From NCBI GenBank assembly GCA_903921365.1, contig CAIXPS010000491.1:1-35088 (forward strand): a stretch of DNA of 35,088 nt, written 5' to 3'. The position numbers and the translations under genes are program-made. This document shows positions 32,664 through 35,088 of this stretch, in pieces. The DNA is from an uncultured bacterium (lineage in GTDB: Bacteria; Chloroflexota; Anaerolineae; J036; Brachytrichaceae). Position 1 is the stretch's first letter; each line of letters opens with the position of its first letter. The notes below the pieces were generated by a model. That model was not told where the DNA came from, did not search any database, and worked only from the letters and a program-made list of their open reading frames with translations.

Positions 32664-33761
32664 TTGATGGATATGCTTTGGCCGGCATCCCTGTTTCTGT
32701 TGGCAATAATACCCCTCCTGGTCGGGGCATACATTCTTGTCTTGCGCAGGCGGCGGCGCTTCGCGGTGCAGTTTTCCAGTCTGTCGTTGATTCGCGAAGC
32801 GCTGCCGCACCAGTCCTGGTTGCGCCGTCACTTGCCGTTTGTGTTGTTTGTCGCTGCGCTCACCAGCCTGGTGCTTGCGCTTGGCCGGCCGGTGGCGATT
32901 GTCAGTGTCCCGACGAATCAGACAACGATCATCCTATCCCTGGATGTTTCCGGCAGCATGCGCTTTAACGACATCCAGCCGAGCCGCCTGGCCGCGGCCG
33001 AAGATGCGGCTATTTCATTCATCCAGCAACAAGGGGCGCAGACACAGATCGGTCTGGTCGCCTTCTCGGGATATGGGGAATTGGTGCAGCCGCCGACGAC
33101 CGATCAGGAAGCGTTGACAGCTGCCATTGAGAGTTTGACGACTGGACGCGCCACGGCGATTGGAAGCGGCATACTGAAGGCCATCGACGCCATTTCACAG
33201 ATCGACCCCAGTGTCCCGCCGAGTAGCGCCGACCCCTCGTCAGGCACTGAGCCGGCGCCGCCGCCTAAAGGCGCCTATGTCCCAGACATCATCGTCCTAT
33301 TGACTGACGGCGTGAGCAACGCCGGCCCCTTGCCCGTTGACGCGGCGCAACAGGCTGTGAACCGCGGCATTCGCGTTTATACGATCGGCTTTGGCACCGA
33401 TGCAGGCCCGACTAACTTTGGTCGGAATCAGGGCGGGGGTGGGCAATTGGGGAATGGCAACCGTCGTGGCGGCCCAGGGTTTAGCGGTGGCGGCGGCGGA
33501 CAGCAACAGGGCGGTCCAGGTGGCTACGGTGGGCGTCGCGGGATCGACGAAGCTGTGCTGAAGCAGATTGCTGATATGACGGGTGGAACGTACTATGCGG
33601 CGTCGAGCGCCGGCGAGTTGAACGACGTGTTCCGCAACCTGCCCACGTATCTGATCACCAAACATGAAGTCACCGAGATCAGCTTCATCTTCGCGGCCAT
33701 TGGCGCGCTGCTCGCGGCGAGTGCGATTGTGCTGTCGCTGCTCTGGCACCCCATGGGGTAG
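32664..33761 (+). CDS. BatA/BatB-like VWA membrane protein, second copy
   Basis: A 365-residue paralogue of the preceding gene product with the same layout: two N-terminal helices, a VWA domain with DVSGSMRFND at 94-103, and a C-terminal helix (about 339-360). It carries two inserts, a proline/serine-rich one (181-202) and a glycine-rich one (about 252-292, GGGG, GGRRG and GGPGG runs). The glycine-rich insert is absent from the first copy and is probably a flexible exposed loop. GGAGGT before the start is a strong ribosome site. It ends the MoxR operon. Confidence 0.92.
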   Translation: MMDMLWPASLFLLAIIPLLVGAYILVLRRRRRFAVQFSSLSLIREALPHQSWLRRHLPFVLFVAALTSLVLALGRPVAIVSVPTNQTTIILSLDVSGSMRFNDIQPSRLAAAEDAAISFIQQQGAQTQIGLVAFSGYGELVQPPTTDQEALTAAIESLTTGRATAIGSGILKAIDAISQIDPSVPPSSADPSSGTEPAPPPKGAYVPDIIVLLTDGVSNAGPLPVDAAQQAVNRGIRVYTIGFGTDAGPTNFGRNQGGGGQLGNGNRRGGPGFSGGGGGQQQGGPGGYGGRRGIDEAVLKQIADMTGGTYYAASSAGELNDVFRNLPTYLITKHEVTEISFIFAAIGALLAASAIVLSLLWHPMG

Positions 33762-33836
33762 GTCAATGGACTGAATCTGAAAGCTTCAATCAGCATGACG
33801 AAATGATTAGGCACCGTCTCGTAACTTGGGAATGGA

Positions 33837-33878
33837 TTACATGAGCCGATAACGTGCCCGTCGCACGCCCGCATGTAA
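33837..33878. other. Nested stem at the end of the MoxR operon
   Basis: The outer arms TTACATG (33837-33843) and CATGTAA (33872-33878) enclose an inner CGTGC/GCACG stem with a 5-base loop. It lies between the converging VWA and reverse-transcriptase genes, close to the point where the sequence becomes AT-rich. It may be a transcription end or part of an island junction. Confidence 0.4.
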
Positions 33879-33914
33879 ACATGGGGACGTACTTTTCTCA
33901 TGCACATCATCTGT

Positions 33915-35088
33915 TTATGGTTTTGGTTTTTCTAGATAATCACGAAATGCCAGATCTTCTGGATGTATAAACGACTTTTCCAATACTGATTTACCTTTGC
34001 CATCTCGAAGATGACTTAAGAACCTCACTGAATATCGTCGTTCTCGGTAGGATTGATCTGGTTCACTGTTTCCCATGTGTTTTACAATCCTGATGATTTC
34101 AGATGGCTTGTTTTTCTCCAGATAATCCATCTTTGCAATAAAGGCTCTAATACATATACATCGTAAGTACCATTGATCAGCTTGATGTGATCCGAAATAC
34201 CTCTCAATCATAAAATCGACCAAGCTATCATCTTGCAACTTCTCGATAGATTCTGCAAGTAATTCCAATAAAAATATACTTACGTTCGGATAAATATTGT
34301 TCTTACTTTTATAGTACGAGCAGACTAATTCCCGGACTTTGGCGTGTTTGATTACCAATTGGGCAATAAATGCTAATTGCACATTCGTCAACTTTGGAAG
34401 CATTTTTGCGTCTTCAATTATGTTTTTGATGAACATAATTGCTTCGGATTCGGAACTGAATAGACCTAAATTGGTGATGTTACCGGTAATAACTTTTAAC
34501 GCATAGTTGGCAAGCGAAAACCAACGTGTTTCAGTTTCACTACGCTGCAGGATATGCTTGTAGAACTCGAAAACTTTCACCGGATTGGCCTTAATTGCCA
34601 TTAGCTGCTCCAATTCAGAAAAAAGCCAATATTCTACAAATTCCTTCTTATTTAGGATTTTTAACTTGCCTTCATTCGGATGAAGCTTTATTTTTCCCAA
34701 CTCAAGTGCCACTACCTGTATTAATTTCTTTGCGTCGTACTGATCTCCTTTAATGCAGAACCAGAGATCATCAGCATATCTTGTATAGAAATAAGAAGAT
34801 GACTCCAAGTTTACCTTTAGCACGTCGATTATGTGAGAATCAAATGTATGCAGGAAGTAGTTAGCAAGAAGCCGAGACATTTCTCCTATTTCTTCCTGCG
34901 GTATTCCCACGGTCGATTCAACAAAGCCCAAGTCTCGTTTATCAGAGTATTTTAGAAAATAGAATAGCAGGTCGATAAGCTCGTTTTTTTCTAGGGCAGT
35001 AAAGTAAACTAGCGGAATGGCGAGGACAAAAGCGCGGCCGAAGCCGACAGAAGAAAAGGTGCTGAGTTGTGTAAACACGGTGTGTACA
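33915..35088 (-). CDS. Reverse transcriptase, 5' part beyond the window
   Basis: This reading frame is open to the right edge, so the N-terminus is missing. The visible part has GIPQEEIGEMSRLLANYFLHTFD (residues 58-80 from the first GTG in view), matching reverse-transcriptase motif 4. YTRYADDLWFCIKG at 98-111 follows, with the catalytic YADD at 101-104. About 250 helical residues follow, with a HEAT-like alternation (DQWYLRCICIRAFIAK). That layout recalls the reverse transcriptases of AbiK/Abi-P2 or the DRT defence classes, in which a helical repeat domain follows the polymerase. Group II intron maturase domains are not seen. The gene is clearly more AT-rich than its surroundings, which suggests horizontal transfer. 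Confidence 0.8.
   Translation of the reverse strand, partial: VHTVFTQLSTFSSVGFGRAFVLAIPLVYFTALEKNELIDLLFYFLKYSDKRDLGFVESTVGIPQEEIGEMSRLLANYFLHTFDSHIIDVLKVNLESSSYFYTRYADDLWFCIKGDQYDAKKLIQVVALELGKIKLHPNEGKLKILNKKEFVEYWLFSELEQLMAIKANPVKVFEFYKHILQRSETETRWFSLANYALKVITGNITNLGLFSSESEAIMFIKNIIEDAKMLPKLTNVQLAFIAQLVIKHAKVRELVCSYYKSKNNIYPNVSIFLLELLAESIEKLQDDSLVDFMIERYFGSHQADQWYLRCICIRAFIAKMDYLEKNKPSEIIRIVKHMGNSEPDQSYRERRYSVRFLSHLRDGKGKSVLEKSFIHPEDLAFRDYLEKPKP

Noticed and set aside
29679-33761. MoxR-VWA genes as a ternary conflict (defence) system
   Set aside because: The DUF58 plus two membrane VWA layout matches the ordinary Bat-type operon, and no effector domain is present.
1-35088. CRISPR array, tRNA or rRNA genes
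   Set aside because: No regularly spaced direct repeats and no cloverleaf or rRNA-like stretch were recognised on either strand. The repeats seen are single palindromes or short tandems.

Overview
This is a GC-rich bacterial window carrying mostly housekeeping and accessory genes in short operons on both strands. I see no tRNA, rRNA, CRISPR array, complete insertion sequence or integrase. The gene mix suggests a member of the Chloroflexota, perhaps Anaerolineae-like. The pointers are DUF116 next to a CBM9-like protein, a complete larB-larE-larC set, a MoxR-DUF58-VWA-VWA operon, and a beta-helix surface protein ending in a YVPMV-type tail. The lineage call is an inference from gene content, not from a marker gene.

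Layout. (1) 110-1579: a lone archaeal-type ATPase with a DUF234/nuclease-like C-terminus. (2) 5408-1594, minus strand: an operon of LacI regulator, GDP-mannose 3,5-epimerase-like enzyme, GHMP sugar kinase and tandem nucleotidyltransferase. It is preceded by a textbook sigma-70-type promoter with a palindromic operator just after it. It looks like a pathway that makes or salvages a nucleotide-activated sugar. (3) 5627-11797: a CBM9-like protein, DUF116, a P-loop kinase, gamma-glutamyltransferase, an unknown acidic protein and an ADP-ribosylglycohydrolase. (4) 12029-16960: a membrane cluster of DUF1206, PAP2 phosphatase, diacylglycerol-kinase-like protein, second PAP2, DUF4203 and a DUF3267 putative metalloprotease. 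It probably acts on membrane lipid phosphates. (5) 16966-19000, minus: DUF2277 and a secreted beta-helix protein.

(6) 19130-27764 is a metal-related region. A broken 3' copy of larB lies beside a single-domain ChrB-type protein. A heterodimeric ABC exporter and a full-length ChrB follow, and then the intact larB-larE-larC operon for the nickel-pincer cofactor. The larB 3' end and an attached hairpin repeat therefore occur as direct repeats on both sides of a block of about 6 kb, the signature of a past duplication or rearrangement. (7) 27755-33761: a C39-like peptidase, then an HtrA-like membrane serine protease, MoxR ATPase, DUF58 and two VWA membrane proteins in one operon. (8) 33915 to the right edge: an AT-rich reverse transcriptase gene, cut by the window, which looks like the start of a foreign island and possibly a phage-defence locus.

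Two families of small palindromic repeats have entered or extended coding sequences. One is a REP of the VIPANAGIQ type inside the nucleotidyltransferase. The other is a hairpin of about 31-33 bp, found three times at gene junctions, that reads as MSDFSxKSDI.

The most unusual items are the repeat-bounded ChrB/ABC/lar block, the GDP-sugar operon with its clear operator, the lipid-kinase cluster with an altered GGDGT motif, and the reverse transcriptase at the edge.
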